This document shows, piece by piece, positions 47,546-59,434 of a DNA stretch of 64,000 nucleotides. Within the stretch, counting starts at the first letter, position 1; every line of letters begins with the position of its first letter. The DNA is taken from positions 43,289,835-43,353,834 of the forward strand of contig CP136066.1 in NCBI GenBank assembly GCA_032622095.1. The letters are read 5' to 3'. Origin of the DNA: Siphonodentalium dalli (taxonomy: Eukaryota > Mollusca > Scaphopoda > Gadilida > Siphonodentaliidae). The position numbers were made by a program, and so were the translations under genes. Below the pieces are notes generated by a model. That model had not been told where the DNA came from and searched no databases. It was given only the letters and a program-made list of their open reading frames with translations.

Positions 47546-48196
47546 TCGACATTACATGCTTCGAAGTGAGATATCCTTTCCCCGGTTATCAAATATATGG
47601 ATACGCCCCATGTTGTTACTTGTAACAGCACCAGAACAACTTCCTGTTTACCGTGTCTATAGAAAACAACGTTCCGGTTGACTCGATTTCGCGACTCCTG
47701 GCAACGCAGTGACGTATTTTATGCGCGTTGCCAATGACACCGTGCTCCATTCAAAATTTATGCAAGCTCCGATGCTGGTGAATCGAAAACTAAACTCATC
47801 AGCTCTCGCCCCATCAGCATTCTCGTTTTATCGACATATAATCGACTTACGTGTGTAACTGTATGGTTTATAACACATAAAGACGGTGCAGTTAATACAG
47901 TTAACCATTCAAGCCAAGCAGATAGTGATATCGAGACCAAATAATTATGCAACATCGCGTAGTTCTTTCTTTCGCCCGAAGAATGTTTCTACAAGTTTGA
48001 AATTATTAATATCGAGACAAAACATGCAACATCGCGACTGTTTTATAATCTAAACCGCCCTATTATATATCTGTGGTGTGAACCTTTAACATGCCCACTA
48101 TTCCCAGAAACTAAGTAATAATGCGAGTATTTAGAGTTATCACTGCTGTGTGAAACATGACAGTATATACAGCTTGTGTCCCTTAAGTACAGAAGG
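47546..48196. other. No gene recognised
   Basis: No exon or bounded element. A short ATATCGAGACMAA, ATGCAACATCGCG phrase occurs twice (about 47930 and 48010). Confidence 0.4.
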
Positions 48197-48597
48197 TTAA
48201 CCCTTTACCCAACAAACCGGCCAAAACCGGCCAAATAAAGCTTCAACAGCCTAAAATATCTTCGGTCTGTCTCAATAGAACCATACAAATATGGATATCA
48301 TTGGAACCGGCTCCTTGACCACATTGTGATAGTTACAGTTATGCCCTGTGCCAATGCATTCTCTTATATATTCGAGTCGACCATAGGTCGCCTCGCATAT
48401 ATAAGAGAATGCATTGGCCTAAAAATAATCTTTTTTTAACACTTTTTACCATTTTTTTCTTACATTCTTTAACAATTTTATAATTTTTAATGTGTTAAGC
48501 CAATGCATTCTCTTATATATGCGAGGCGACCTATGGTCGACTCGCATATATAAGAGAATGCATTGGCACAGGGCCCTTCTGTTGGGTAAAAGGTTAA
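48197..48597 (-). mobile_element. TTAA double-hairpin MITE, copy 6
   Basis: Complete copy in minus orientation, with TTAA at 48197-48200 and 48594-48597. It lies immediately left of a LINE fragment. Confidence 0.9.
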
Positions 48598-48599
48598 GG

Positions 48600-48845
48600 G
48601 GATATCTGATATAGGTGTTCAAAATATTGAAGGGATTGTACAATGTTAATCCCGAATTGCTGTTCACCAGAGGACATTCTTATAAACTATCGTTAGAACA
48701 TAACAAAGATGTGAGGAAATACTTCTTTTCCCAGAGAGTTGGTAGTAGCTGGAATGCTCTACCGGCATACATAGCGAGACTGAGTCAATATTGGAATTTA
48801 AGATACTTCCGTGAACATTCTGTTAGTTATGTTATACTATTCTAA
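48600..48845 (+). mobile_element. LINE 3' coding fragment
   Basis: The open frame reads FKILKGLYNVNPELLF, then TRGHSYKL, then VRKYFFSQRVGSSWNALP. This is the C-terminal signature of jockey/CR1-type LINE reverse transcriptases (xYKIlxGxxxVdp...RgHsxKL...R..FFSqRVvxxWNsLP). It ends at a TAA near 48843. Only about 75 codons remain. The LINE family differs from the 29990-30982 fragment at this level of comparison. Confidence 0.75.
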
Positions 48846-49269
48846 AATCAAGTGTATGTACGTACAAGGACTAAGAGTCTATCTGACTCGTTTTGTTTTA
48901 TTTATTATGATTATGAATATTATTATGATTATATAATGGTTTGCACTTTTGAAGAACGCACGATACTCCATTATGTTATTAACACTACTTTTAAGCTCTC
49001 TAATTATGCAGGGAATATGCTGGAAATATGGTCACACTATATTCAAACAATAATGTATATATTTGCAGATGGAATTAAATTCTGGAAGACAAGATCAGGA
49101 GAAATTGTCACCAAAGGTGCGGGCGGGATTATTGATCCTAAATATTTCTTTGCTATCAAGAACAGAAGACATTGAGACTATTTATCTAATAAACATATGT
49201 CTTGACATTTGTAATCTACTTTTTTCATTTGGGTCACTCCGTGTTACTTCCCGGACAGGGGCGTTGTAA
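48846..49269. other. LINE 3' flank, no gene recognised
   Basis: AT-rich sequence, perhaps containing the LINE 3' untranslated part. No gene was seen. Confidence 0.35.
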
Positions 49270-49896
49270 CCCACACAACTGATAAGTACGTGTGCAAACA
49301 AGTGTATTTGCGGGGGGGGGGGGGTATAGTCTGTCCGTATGTCATTCCGTCGGGTCCGAAACGTTGTCGGGGGTTATTTCGAACAATTATCAACGGATTT
49401 CAAAGATGTTCGGTGTGTGATTTCACAAACTAAGGGAGTATCTGAAACGAGTTCGCAATCTAGGCCCGGACGTACATTTTTAAGAGTTACTTTTATTGTA
49501 CTTCTTTCTTTTTTTTGCGTTTAACATCCAGAAAAAGTTGTCCGGGGTTTATTTCGAACAATAAATATCAACGGATTTGAAAACCATATTTGGTATATGA
49601 GCTCACAAGAGGAGTTTCTGAAACGAGTTCGCAAACTAGGCACGGCCGTACATTTTCACCAGAGTAGTCGCCCTTTGATTGTCACTTTTTCGCATCTAGT
49701 ACCCACTTGCGTCCAATGAGTGTCATCTTTTTTAATTTACGGTCTCGTCTTAAAATTCGAAAAGGGCATTAATAATCACTTTAGTTAAATAAAAAATATA
49801 TATTATCATATATATATATATGAGCAATAAAGGGCATTCCTTGTCAGTGTAGACGATATGTTGGTAGGAAAATTAGTACATATAGGTCACCTGACC

Positions 49897-52800
49897 TGAG
49901 CCGTAATTTCGCTAAAATCCGGATTGAGAATCCAAAGCCGATTACGGGGGGCGGAGCTAATTTCGGATTCTAGGTCAGATTTTGAAATCCACGTGATCTC
50001 CGAAACTACGTTTAATGTTCTCCCAGCGTCAAACATGGCTCTTGTATTTGACACAAGTATCATTTGTATCTTATATTTATAAAGTTCATGTTTGTTGTGA
50101 AAGTCATGCTTTTCTTCTATGTGTATATACACGGCACATAATTTGCTGCCAATCCGACTTAATCGTATCTTATTTTTCAAGTTAAAGTGCGTTTATTGAT
50201 GAGGGCAAGCATATCTAATCATGACAGCTCTAGGCCTCCTGAATCAAATTCCGAAGATGTTGTGAAGAACACAGGAAACTTGTCAGTTGAACAGGGACGT
50301 GACGACAGGGGTTGCTTGGGTGTCTCGACCCCCACCACGAACTTTGGTACAATTTGCTTAGCTGTGCAGTCATTCATACGTGAGGAAAATCAGGATTATT
50401 TTTACTAACTGTTCCAAATAATGACACTTACAAGCCAGCAAACGCAACAAACAAACCCGATTTTAAATAAATACATATACAAACTTATGACTAACTCGGG
50501 AGAGGGGTGTCCAGTGATCTGTATATATGTTCAACTTGTTTTGGTAGTCATGTTGCTTTGCCATTACTAATTATGTATTTTTTCAGTGTAATAATATATA
50601 CTTACCCTTAAGTGAGTCAGTACTTGTCCCCCAATTTATTTGTATGTATAAACAAATGTATGTGTTATATATCATGTGTTATCTAAATTTGACATATATT
50701 TGAAATAAATATATCTAAACTAAACTTTGGTACATTCCAGCAGTCGGAAATTTCATGCATGACACAACATTAGTTGGACATTAATTTGACACCATATATA
50801 GGTTGTCATTGTTCTCATTGTTTGATTTTTTTTTTCAACCAGTAAAAGTTGGTAATTTTCCAATATTGGTGTTTGTCAGGTTGGATATTTCCAAGGGGAG
50901 CAAATGGAATTCTGCGAACCTGTGAGATTGATGTTTGGTTCAATGGGGGGGGGTGTGCAGTTGGCCTGAAATTTGAGGAAACATCTAACCACGTCCCTAG
51001 AACATATGTCTGTTGTCTATACATAGACTATTGTGCAAAACGACTGCATTTAACGAAACAAAATATTTTCAAGATGAAACATGAAATTGCTATAAGACTA
51101 GATGATAGTACATACGTGTATCTGATAATCCATCGATATCATATATATATATATATATATATATATAATCCTACTATTTCTTGAATAAGAAGAAACATTA
51201 TAATAACGAACACAGCAGAAGACAATCCATGCAGGTTCATATGAATTCGGTCAATGGTGACGTATCCGCCGAATTCGAAATCGACATGCGTTCGGGCGGT
51301 ATTTATGGATGGAATTATGAAGTGGACATATGAAAGTGACAATCAACAATGATTTACAATTGCTTCGCCATCAACCGAAGTGCTCCCCCAGCGTTACTAT
51401 CAATAGCGTTATTATTTGGCTAATTTCAGTAATATTCTCCCAGTTTACATTCAATAAAACAAATTTGTCTCCGCATTTAAAATTCTTTGGTATAGATCGT
51501 TTATATTCTGCAATAATTTGTACACAAGAGACGGATTCGTATGTTTTATTGTGTTTTTAAACTCCGAGGTGGCGAAATCTCGGTTTGTTTACATTATGAA
51601 CATTTGAGTCCGTAATCGGAATCCAAATCCCAATCGGATTACCACGAAATTAGGATTACGGTCTGTTCGTTTACTGATTCTGCAAATTTGTGGTCTGTTC
51701 TTTTGCCGAACCAAGTCGTACGGGGACCAATCTGTAATCTGAATGCAGAATCTGAATCGGATTTTAGCGAGATAACGCCTCATAATTCCATCCTTAAAAT
51801 ACCGCCCGAACGCATGTCGATTTCGAATTCGGCGGATACATCACCATTGACCGAATTCATATGAACCTGCATGGATATGTCTTCTGCTGTGTTCGTTATT
51901 ATAATGTTTCTTCTTATTCAAGAAATAGTAGGATTATATGGTATCGATGGATTATCAGATACACGTATGTACTATCATCTAGTCTTAAAGTTATAGCAAT
52001 TTTAACATGTTTTGTTTCGTTAAATGCAGTCGTTTTGCGCAATAGTCTCTGTATAGACAACAGACATATGTTCTAGGGACGTGGTTAGATGTTTCCTCAA
52101 ATTTCAGGCCAACTGCACACCCCCCCCCCCCCCCCCCCCCCATTGAACCAAACATCAATCTCACAGGTTCGCAGAATTCAATTTGCTCTCCTTGGAAATA
52201 TCCAATCTGACAAACACTAAGATTGGAAAATTACCAACTTTTACTGGTTGAAAAAAATCAAACAATGAGAACAATGCCAACCTATATATGGTGTCAAATT
52301 AATGTCCAACTAATGTTGTGTCATGCATGAAATTTCCTACTGCTGGAATGTACCAAAGTTTAGTTTAGATATATTTATTTCAAATATATGTCAAATTTAG
52401 ATAACACATGATATATAACACATACATTTGTTTATACATACAAAGAAATTGGGGGACAAGTACTGACTCACTTAAGGGTACCCCCCTCTCCCATATGTTA
52501 TTACACTGAAAAAATAAATAATTAGTAATGGCAAAGCAACATGACTACCAAAACAAGTTGAACATATATACAGATCACTGGACACCCCCTCTCTCGAGTT
52601 AGTCATAAGTTTGTATATGTATTTATTTAAAATCGGGTTTGTTTGTTGCGTTTGTTGGCTTGTACGTATCATTATTTGAAACAGTTAGTCAAAATAATCC
52701 TGATTTTCCTCACGTATGAATGACTGCACAGCTTAGCAAATTGTACCAAAGTTCGGGGTGGGGGTCGAGACACCCAATCAACCCCTGTCGTCACGTCCCT

Positions 52801-53184
52801 GTTTAACTGACAAGTTCCGTGTGTTCTTCACAACATCTTCGGAATTTGATTCAGGAGGCCTAGAGCTGTCATGTTTAGATATGCTTGCCATCATCAATAA
52901 ACACACTTTAACTTGAAAAAAAGATGCGATTAAGTCGGATTGGCAGCAAATTATGTGCCGTGTATACACACATAGAAGAACAGCATGACTTTCACAACAA
53001 ACATGCACTTTATAAATATAAGATACAAATGATACTTGTGTCAATACAAGAGCCATGTTTGACGCTGGGGGAGAGTTTCGGAGACCACGTGGATTTCAAA
53101 ATCTGACCTAGAATCCGAAATTAGCTCCGCCCCCCGTAATCGGCTTTGGATTCTCAATCCGGATTTTAGCGAAATTACGGCTCA
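49897..53184. mobile_element. 3.3 kb foldback element (1.4 kb inverted arms)
   Basis: The left arm 49897-51320 and right arm 51781-53184 are reverse complements over about 1.4 kb, with scattered differences and one poly-C length change (50945 against 52118). The outer ends are TGAGCCGTAATTTCGC and its complement. A 460 bp loop separates the arms. At 51563-51780 the loop carries a smaller unit with diverged versions of the same terminal sequence (GGCGAAATCTCGG and CGGATTTTAGCGAGATAACG). It interrupts Helitron repeats: 49861-49896 joins well to 53185 onward when compared with 53303-53345. No transposase was recognised. Open frames in the arms are mirrored and unconvincing. Confidence 0.85.
51141..51168. 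repeat. (AT)n microsatellite
   Basis: About 14 uninterrupted AT units within the left arm of the foldback. The matching place in the right arm has only a short ATATGGT, so the repeat grew after the arms formed. Confidence 0.85.
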
Positions 53185-53918
53185 GGGGAATATCATGGGG
53201 AGTAGGCGAGTAGGGGAGTAGGCGCCTTTGGACTCAGATGACTTCAACGTAACTAATATATGAGCCACAAAGATCATTAATTATCAGCTTATACGTTATG
53301 TAGGAAAATTGGTACATGTGAGTCAACTGGCCAGGGAAATATCACGGGATAGGCGCCTCTGACTCCAGATGACTTCCGGGAGGACTAATAGATTATATTT
53401 AAATATCTGATCAATTAAGAGCGTTTATTATCAGCCCAGAAGATATGAGGAAAAATGGACACACGGTACTTTGACTCGATGAGTGTCGTGTGATACATAC
53501 CGTTGACCACTTATGACTTACAGAGGCACTAATAATTAACAATAAAGAGCTTTTAATTTTCAACTTAAAAAGATAGAGGTACTTTTATCAGGAGAGGGTC
53601 ATGCATTAGGCGATGCTTACCTGGGGTGACTAATAATTAATTTAAAGGACTTGAATGGGCACTAATAATTTACCCATTTTTACCAGAACAACGCCGGGTA
53701 CCCCCGCTAGTACCATATATAGTGTAGACATTATAAAACATGTCATTAGCTAGATGAATAGTGCATGTACCTTAAATACTTATATGCATGGATAGAGTTA
53801 GTAGTAGCGAGCTAGTATCCCTTAGCCATTGTACTAATGTGTTATTACGAGGTAATTGTCATAACCTTTAGTCAAGTTTCAGTATTATCGATCTACGATG
53901 GTAAGGAAGAAAACAACC

Positions 53919-54308
53919 TTAACCCTTTACCCAACAGAAGGGCCCTGTGCCAATGCATTCTCTTATATATGCGAGTCGACCATAGGTCGCCTCGCATATA
54001 TAAGAGAATGCATTGGCTTAACACATTAAAAATTATAAAATTGTTAAAGAATGTAAGAAAAAATGGTAAAAAAAGATTTTTTTTAGGCCAATGCATTCTC
54101 TTATATATGCGAGGCGACCTATGGTCGACTCGCATATATAAGAGAATGCATTGGCACAGGGCATAACTGTAACTATCACAATGTGGTCAAGGAGCCGGTT
54201 CCAGTGATACCCATATTTGTATGGTTCTATTGAGACAGACCGAAGATATTTTAGGCTGTTGAAGCTTTATTTGGCCGGTTTTGGCCGGTTTGTTGGGTAA
54301 AGGGTTAA
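53919..54308 (+). mobile_element. TTAA double-hairpin MITE, copy 7
   Basis: Complete, TTAA to TTAA, with a ~9 bp deletion in the A-rich spacer relative to the reference copy. Carries the GATACCCATATTTG subfamily mark of copy 5. Confidence 0.9.
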
Positions 54309-54647
54309 AACAGACTATTAAAAATCTATACTGATGCTATGTCAAATACACTAAACGCACACTGTCAAATCGGTCGGATGAATGGTAGGCACCACATAGG
54401 TCTCGGTTCGCAAACATATAGGCGGCACATAGACCTCACTATTTCGGAGGAATTCAGATAACGAAAATGTTTGGCTCACCAACATGCTGCTCTTCGACTA
54501 AACATGAACATCAACCGTTGTGCAACTGAAGATGGTCTTATCAAAACATTTTGGCATCTTTTTAACTCATTGGGAGAATGTTTCAAAAATTTATAAATTC
54601 TACTTTTGGCATTAAATGATTCTTATTTTGAAGGGTACGTTCTAAAA
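54309..54647. other. No gene recognised
   Basis: Contains a short CACATAGGTCTC / CACATAGACCTC repeat near 54392-54440. Otherwise nothing. Confidence 0.4.
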
Positions 54648-55079
54648 CTATTTTCTAAATTCCAATAAACCGCTCCGGGATCCAGCTTCCACCTCAAAAT
54701 TCATGTCATCAGAACGAGGAGCAATTTGTCTGCGAGAAATTGGGACCTTGGTCATCATCACATTTAGCCTCGAATCTTCTTTAATATGCCTATAGCAGAC
54801 AACCTCCCCTTTCTTTTGACATCCATACATTTGTGCACCACCTTCATTATGTGGGAAAATTATGTGACGGATAGGTTGTGAGCTATTGTTTCTTTCACTA
54901 TTTTTATTTTGATGGATAGAAAGGCTTTGTGGTTCGTTACGACCGTCAGTCCGTCCTCCGTTCTGACGATACTTATGAATTAACTCATGAAATAACACGT
55001 GGATATTTGCGGATTGTACAGCGAAATGTTCCAGGTTCGACACCATAGGATAGATAGGATATTTTATTTTAATATACAT
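54648..55079 (-). CDS. Hypothetical open frame, 143 codons
   Basis: A fairly long open frame on the minus strand with a codon mix that looks more coding-like than its surroundings. An internal Met at 55046 (MVSNLEHF) is a possible start. Features are a His/Leu-rich amphipathic stretch (VLFHELIHKY), a polar Asn/Ser/Arg-rich middle, and a basic/acidic C-terminus ending in LLEFRK. I recognise no family, signal peptide or membrane segment. It could be a single-exon gene, a last exon or chance. No splice acceptor stands out upstream. Confidence 0.3.
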   Translation of the reverse strand: MYIKIKYPIYPMVSNLEHFAVQSANIHVLFHELIHKYRQNGGRTDGRNEPQSLSIHQNKNSERNNSSQPIRHIIFPHNEGGAQMYGCQKKGEVVCYRHIKEDSRLNVMMTKVPISRRQIAPRSDDMNFEVEAGSRSGLLEFRK

Positions 55080-55354
55080 ATATCAATGCATAATACATTT
55101 AACAAATATTGTATTGTATATTCGATGGGTGGCATAGTCAGGCTAGACTGTCTTACTGCCACCATATGATATATGCATAGGCGGCAACATAACAAACGGC
55201 GCGGCATCGGAAAGATATCGCGGGAATTCGGCCATTTTCGGAAAAGTTCGTTACTTCCCATTGATGACGGACATGCTACAATTATACAACGGGAACGCGG
55301 CCAATTTGAATTTTCGGACAGGTTCTATACCTCCCGATGTACGTGTCGGCTAGG

Positions 55355-56500
55355 CCATTGTGGCTTTTGCCAAAAGCAAAAAAAATAGCGTACACAAGCT
55401 CGGAATGTTGGGTAAAATATGCACCCCCCCTATGTACAATCAAGTACGCTATTCGTGTGCATATTTTTTTTGGTATAATGCTAACGAATAATTATATCGG
55501 TAATGAAAATAAAGAGTCGATGGCCGTAAATCGGTTGTAAATGTGTCAAATTAAGAATACAGTGCAAGTGGCGGTAACAAAATATGACACAGCGGACTGC
55601 TCATGCATGGCAACGAGGCCTCATTGATCGCTACAGCGTGGTGCATTTCGACGAGGCCTCAGTGTGCAGAATTTAACTAAAATAATGTTTAGTTTGGAGA
55701 TATACCTCGCTCTTCATTACATGCAATGATTCCGAAGGGCAAAAACGCGGGAATGCAGCTCACAAGTCGTTTGTGTGAAAATAACAAATGACCCCCCCCC
55801 CCCCCACCCGACTGCCCGTATGTTCTGTCACCGACCGGAGTCATGGGTGAAGTTCATTAGATATATAGTTGAGTAACATGGGGTGACAAGTTGGCTGGAA
55901 TTCATTCACTGGTTCTACTGGAATAAGGCTTAAGTAAATGTTTGTTGTCGTCATTGAGCGCGCGCTGTGTCCGTCTCGTTTGCGGACAATACAACAAAGT
56001 ATTCTGGAAATCAAATCAATTTGTATATTCTTTCAGATGTCAATTCATATCATTCGTTGAATCGTGTTTTTACATCGTTAATTCTCTAATCGATTATATA
56101 CTTTGTTGATTAATTTCTTCTAACTACAAATTATTTTAGTACAAGTTTGCACACTGAGGCCTCGTCGAAATGCCCAGTTAATCGGCTGTACCACTATTTA
56201 GCTATATCAATGATGCATCGTTACGATGAATAGTTAGTCCGCTGTGTTACCTTGTGTTATGGCAACCCGTACTATATTCTGAATTTTACACATTTACAAC
56301 CGATTTACGACACCAACTTGATTTAATTTCATTCCCGATATATTCCATTAGCATTATACAAAAAATAATTCCACAAATTATGCGCATGAACAGCGTACAG
56401 CCGAGATGATTGTTCATAGAATGGAAATTTTAACCAGCCTGCCGAGTTTGTGCATGCATACTATTTTTTTGCTTTAGCCAAAGGCCACAATACCCACATG
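55355..56500. mobile_element. Diverged foldback element, ~1.1 kb
   Basis: Three pairs of segments match in reverse and in nested order. The outer pair is ATTGTGGCTTTTGCCAAAAG (near 55358) against TTTAGCCAAAGGCCACAATA (near 56475). The middle pair is GCCGTAAATCGGTTGTAAAT (near 55524) against ATTTACAACCGATTTACG (near 56293). The inner pair is CATTTCGACGAGGCCTC (near 55641) against GAGGCCTCGTCGAAATG (near 56157). The arms are roughly 300-450 bp and clearly diverged, so this is old. No coding frame was recognised. Confidence 0.65.
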
Positions 56501-56703
56501 CGACCAGGATCTCGGAGGATGTTCCCTCTAACTGATAAATGCGCAATTGTTGATACTGCAACATATCCTCGCGCAAATACGCACATAATCGACCACTTAT
56601 ATGAAATAGGTACAAAATATAATTATTCGATTCTCAAGTAAGCAAATAATGCACTGATAACCGTTATTTCGTTTTATGGCGCGGATCACAGTGAAAACAT
56701 ACC

Positions 56704-57124
56704 TTAAGGGGGGGGTCAAGTGACCAATTTTAAATGGGGATTTCCATGCAAATCTGCGGAGCAAACGTTAGAGACGCGCATACTTCTGAGTGTGACTTGA
56801 TGTGATATTGGAAACAACAGGTATTTATCTGGCGTGTCCGCTTGGAACCTGTTCCATTATAATGTTGGTGTATTTATTTTTTTATCTTTATACTGATTAT
56901 TTAAATGTAGGTCATGTGATGTAGTTGCAGAACAAAATTCTAAAATATATATTTATTGCAAACTTTTATATAATTTACCTAGCGCACCTGCCAGTTAAAA
57001 ATATAATGACTGTTCAGTTATATGCCTGCGTTGGTTTCCGGACAACTGCTGCATACACAACTTTTGCTCCGGAGATTTGCATGGAAATCCCCATTCAAAA
57101 TTGTTCACTTGACCTCCCCTTTAA
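56704..57124. mobile_element. TTAA-flanked MITE, family T3
   Basis: TTAA plus a G-run, GGTCAAGTGACCAATTTT, and ATGGGGATTTCCATGCAAAT at the left face ATTTGCATGGAAATCCCCAT, then TTGTTCACTTGACCTCCCC plus TTAA at the right. The TIRs are about 60-65 bp and the total is 421 bp. There is no coding frame. It shares its ends with 33087-33597. Confidence 0.8.
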
Positions 57125-57180
57125 AGACCGTACACCTGAAAAGGGAATATGTGTGTCATTGTCCGCACATAACCTGGTTG

Positions 57181-57258
57181 GAATCGCTTCATTATGAGTC
57201 GATAATGTGAATAAACTCTCTCATTTTCAGTACATTATCGACTCAAAATGAGGCGATT
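57181..57258. repeat. Strong isolated hairpin
   Basis: GAATCGCTTCATTATGAGTC followed by GATAATGT pairs with ACATTATCGACTCAAAATGA followed by GGCGATTC. The stem is about 28 bp with one or two mismatches, over a ~22 nt loop. Could be a tiny foldback element. Confidence 0.7.
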
Positions 57259-57400
57259 CTAAGCAAATTATCTAGCTAAAACAAGTTCTATGACACGCAG
57301 ATAATTTTAGTATTTTCGAGAGAACAGGCTGGATACATACATTACCACGTTAGTAGAAGAGCAGCATATTGGTTCTCATAAATCCTCCGAAATAGTCGTT

Positions 57401-57800
57401 TTAACCCTTTACCCAACAGAACGACCCTGTGCCAATGCATTCTATTATATACGCGAGTCGACCATATGTCGCCTCGCATATATAAGAGAATGCATTGGCT
57501 TAACACATTAAAAATTATAAAATTGTTAAAGAATGTAAGAAAAAATGGTAAAAAGTGTTAAAAAAAGATTATTTTTAGGCCAATGCATTCTCTTATATAT
57601 GCGAGGCGACCTATGGTCGACTCGCATATATAAGAGAATGCATTGGCACAGGGCATAACTGTAACCATCACAATGTGGTCAATGAGCCGGTTCCAATGAT
57701 ATCCATATTTGTATGGTTTTATTGAGACTGACCCAAAATAATTTAGGCTGTTGCAGCTTTATTTGGCCGTTTTTGGCCGGTTTGTTGGGTAAAGGGTTAA
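57401..57800 (+). mobile_element. TTAA double-hairpin MITE, copy 8
   Basis: Complete, TTAA to TTAA, and more diverged than the others in the left hairpin (TCTATTATATACGCG, CATATGTCG). Belongs to the AATGAGCCGG subfamily with copy 3. Confidence 0.9.
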
Positions 57801-59434
57801 ACAGTAAGATATATATACCGCATGTGATGCTCACTCAGGCCTCCGATCGATTGGACAGCGTGTGGACGGCGACGAAACGCTCTTTATTGTCACATCACGA
57901 ACAATGTATCAGCGGACGCTCTTTATTTCATATGCTGCAAGGACAAAGGGAAGTATATATAGCAATGCGAATAGAGTGCAAGTGTTCAGCTTAATTAATA
58001 TTAGTGGTTGCTATTATATGGGATGCGGAGTTGTATTTATTTCCAAGCAAGGAGCCCCTTGTTTTGTGAACTGTTTTCGATCTAGGACATGACAATTTAT
58101 GTCTTTCTCCTTCAACGGGCAAGGTTCATATAAGAGAGATATATTCCCCGAAAAATGAAAAACACTTACTACTGCATGTTTAATTAGGCTTTGTGATTAC
58201 GTTGTAATAAATGAAGAATCACAAATAAAGCATTAATGTCATGCTTCATTTTTTTAAAATAACATCGCTTTATTGAAGTTATTTCGAGAATAACGGATTT
58301 TCAAATAGGATTGTAACCGTCAACAAATCCGACATTGTAGTGCTGTGTATGGAAGACAAGACTAGACCAAAACCAAATGCCCTGATGTATCGATCGTTAT
58401 ATACATACTTATAGATATATAATATCCTGCACACCCGAGGTTCGGACGTCAAATATCCTAGTTGCAAAGTTGCCTCAGTGACATTATGTAGCTACATTAG
58501 CAGGCCTAGTCAATTAGATCGTATTACATGTACATTGGAGTGGCTTAACAATTTAGTGAAATAAGATAATTAATATATGATAGAAACCTTTATTAAATAA
58601 CAAGCTACAATAACAAGGACAACAGAAGAGCAAAGCTGAAGCACATATTTAGTTGTACACAATAACATGTGTAAATAAAGAAGGCTATTTGGAAAAGATG
58701 GCATATAAAGGGAATAAACAATTATGCACTTTAAACAAGGAAATTCAAGTTTAAGATGCGTGGGACGTGATGACAATTTGTGACGAGAATTTTTTTTTCA
58801 ACAACCTGATATTTGGAATTTAGAAGTATTTATTGGCGCCAACATAACTTGCACATCTGCTGTGCAATGTCCAAAACTAAAGCCGGAGCATGACTGTTGT
58901 GTGACTATTATAAATAATCCAACGATCATATGTCTAAGCGTGTTGGTATTTACGAATTATTCTATCGAAAAGGGGGGAATTTTTTTTCTCAAAATAATTT
59001 TTGCTTAATGTGTGTGCATTATCGGTTCATTTCATAAACTCCCCCGCCTATATTCCGGCTTATCCTTTGTATATTTTCTCCTCAAAAATTGTTTTAACGG
59101 ATCAGGTTTATAAATGTTAATAACCAGATCCGATCAACATATCACAATGAAATATATTTGGCAAGACGCACAAACTCTCAGACACCTACACTAACAGCTG
59201 TCGCAACACTACTTCTTTGACTATCACACACGAACACAGCCACAATCTTTCACACCTTCTCTGGCTCGTCGCGCTGGCTCTCTCCGTGTTCTCGCGATGC
59301 ATTCAGGCACTGCACATGCTCACATACCAACAGCTGTGGTAGCTTTGCTGGAAGAACAAAACTATTTTATTTAAAAATGCACACATTCTACATATATTGC
59401 ATGAATCCGGTACATTTTTCCTCCACTAGACATT
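57801..59434. other. No gene recognised
   Basis: Contains a pair of reverse-strand AATAAAGAGCGT motifs at 57876 and 57916. The rest shows no exon or element I can support. Confidence 0.4.

Larger units (their letters stand above)
49270..53710 (+). mobile_element. Non-autonomous Helitron, 3' end clear, 5' end approximate
   Basis: The 3' end has GAACAACGCCGGGTA, a worn hairpin, followed by CTAG (53707-53710) and T, very like the end of the autonomous Helitron. The body has Helitron-style internal repeats: a TTTCGAACAATWATCAACGG block twice at 49375-49570, and TAGGAAAATTRGTACATR phrases at 49865 and 53303. A 3.3 kb foldback splits it. The 5' A|TC end was not pinned; TCTGTCCGT-type sequence near 49331 suggests it is close. 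There is no Rep-helicase coding. Confidence 0.5.

Noticed and set aside
50187-50408. Open frame RPPESNSEDVV... in the foldback arm
   Set aside because: Appears mirrored in the other arm as part of the repeat, with no start, splice or domain support.
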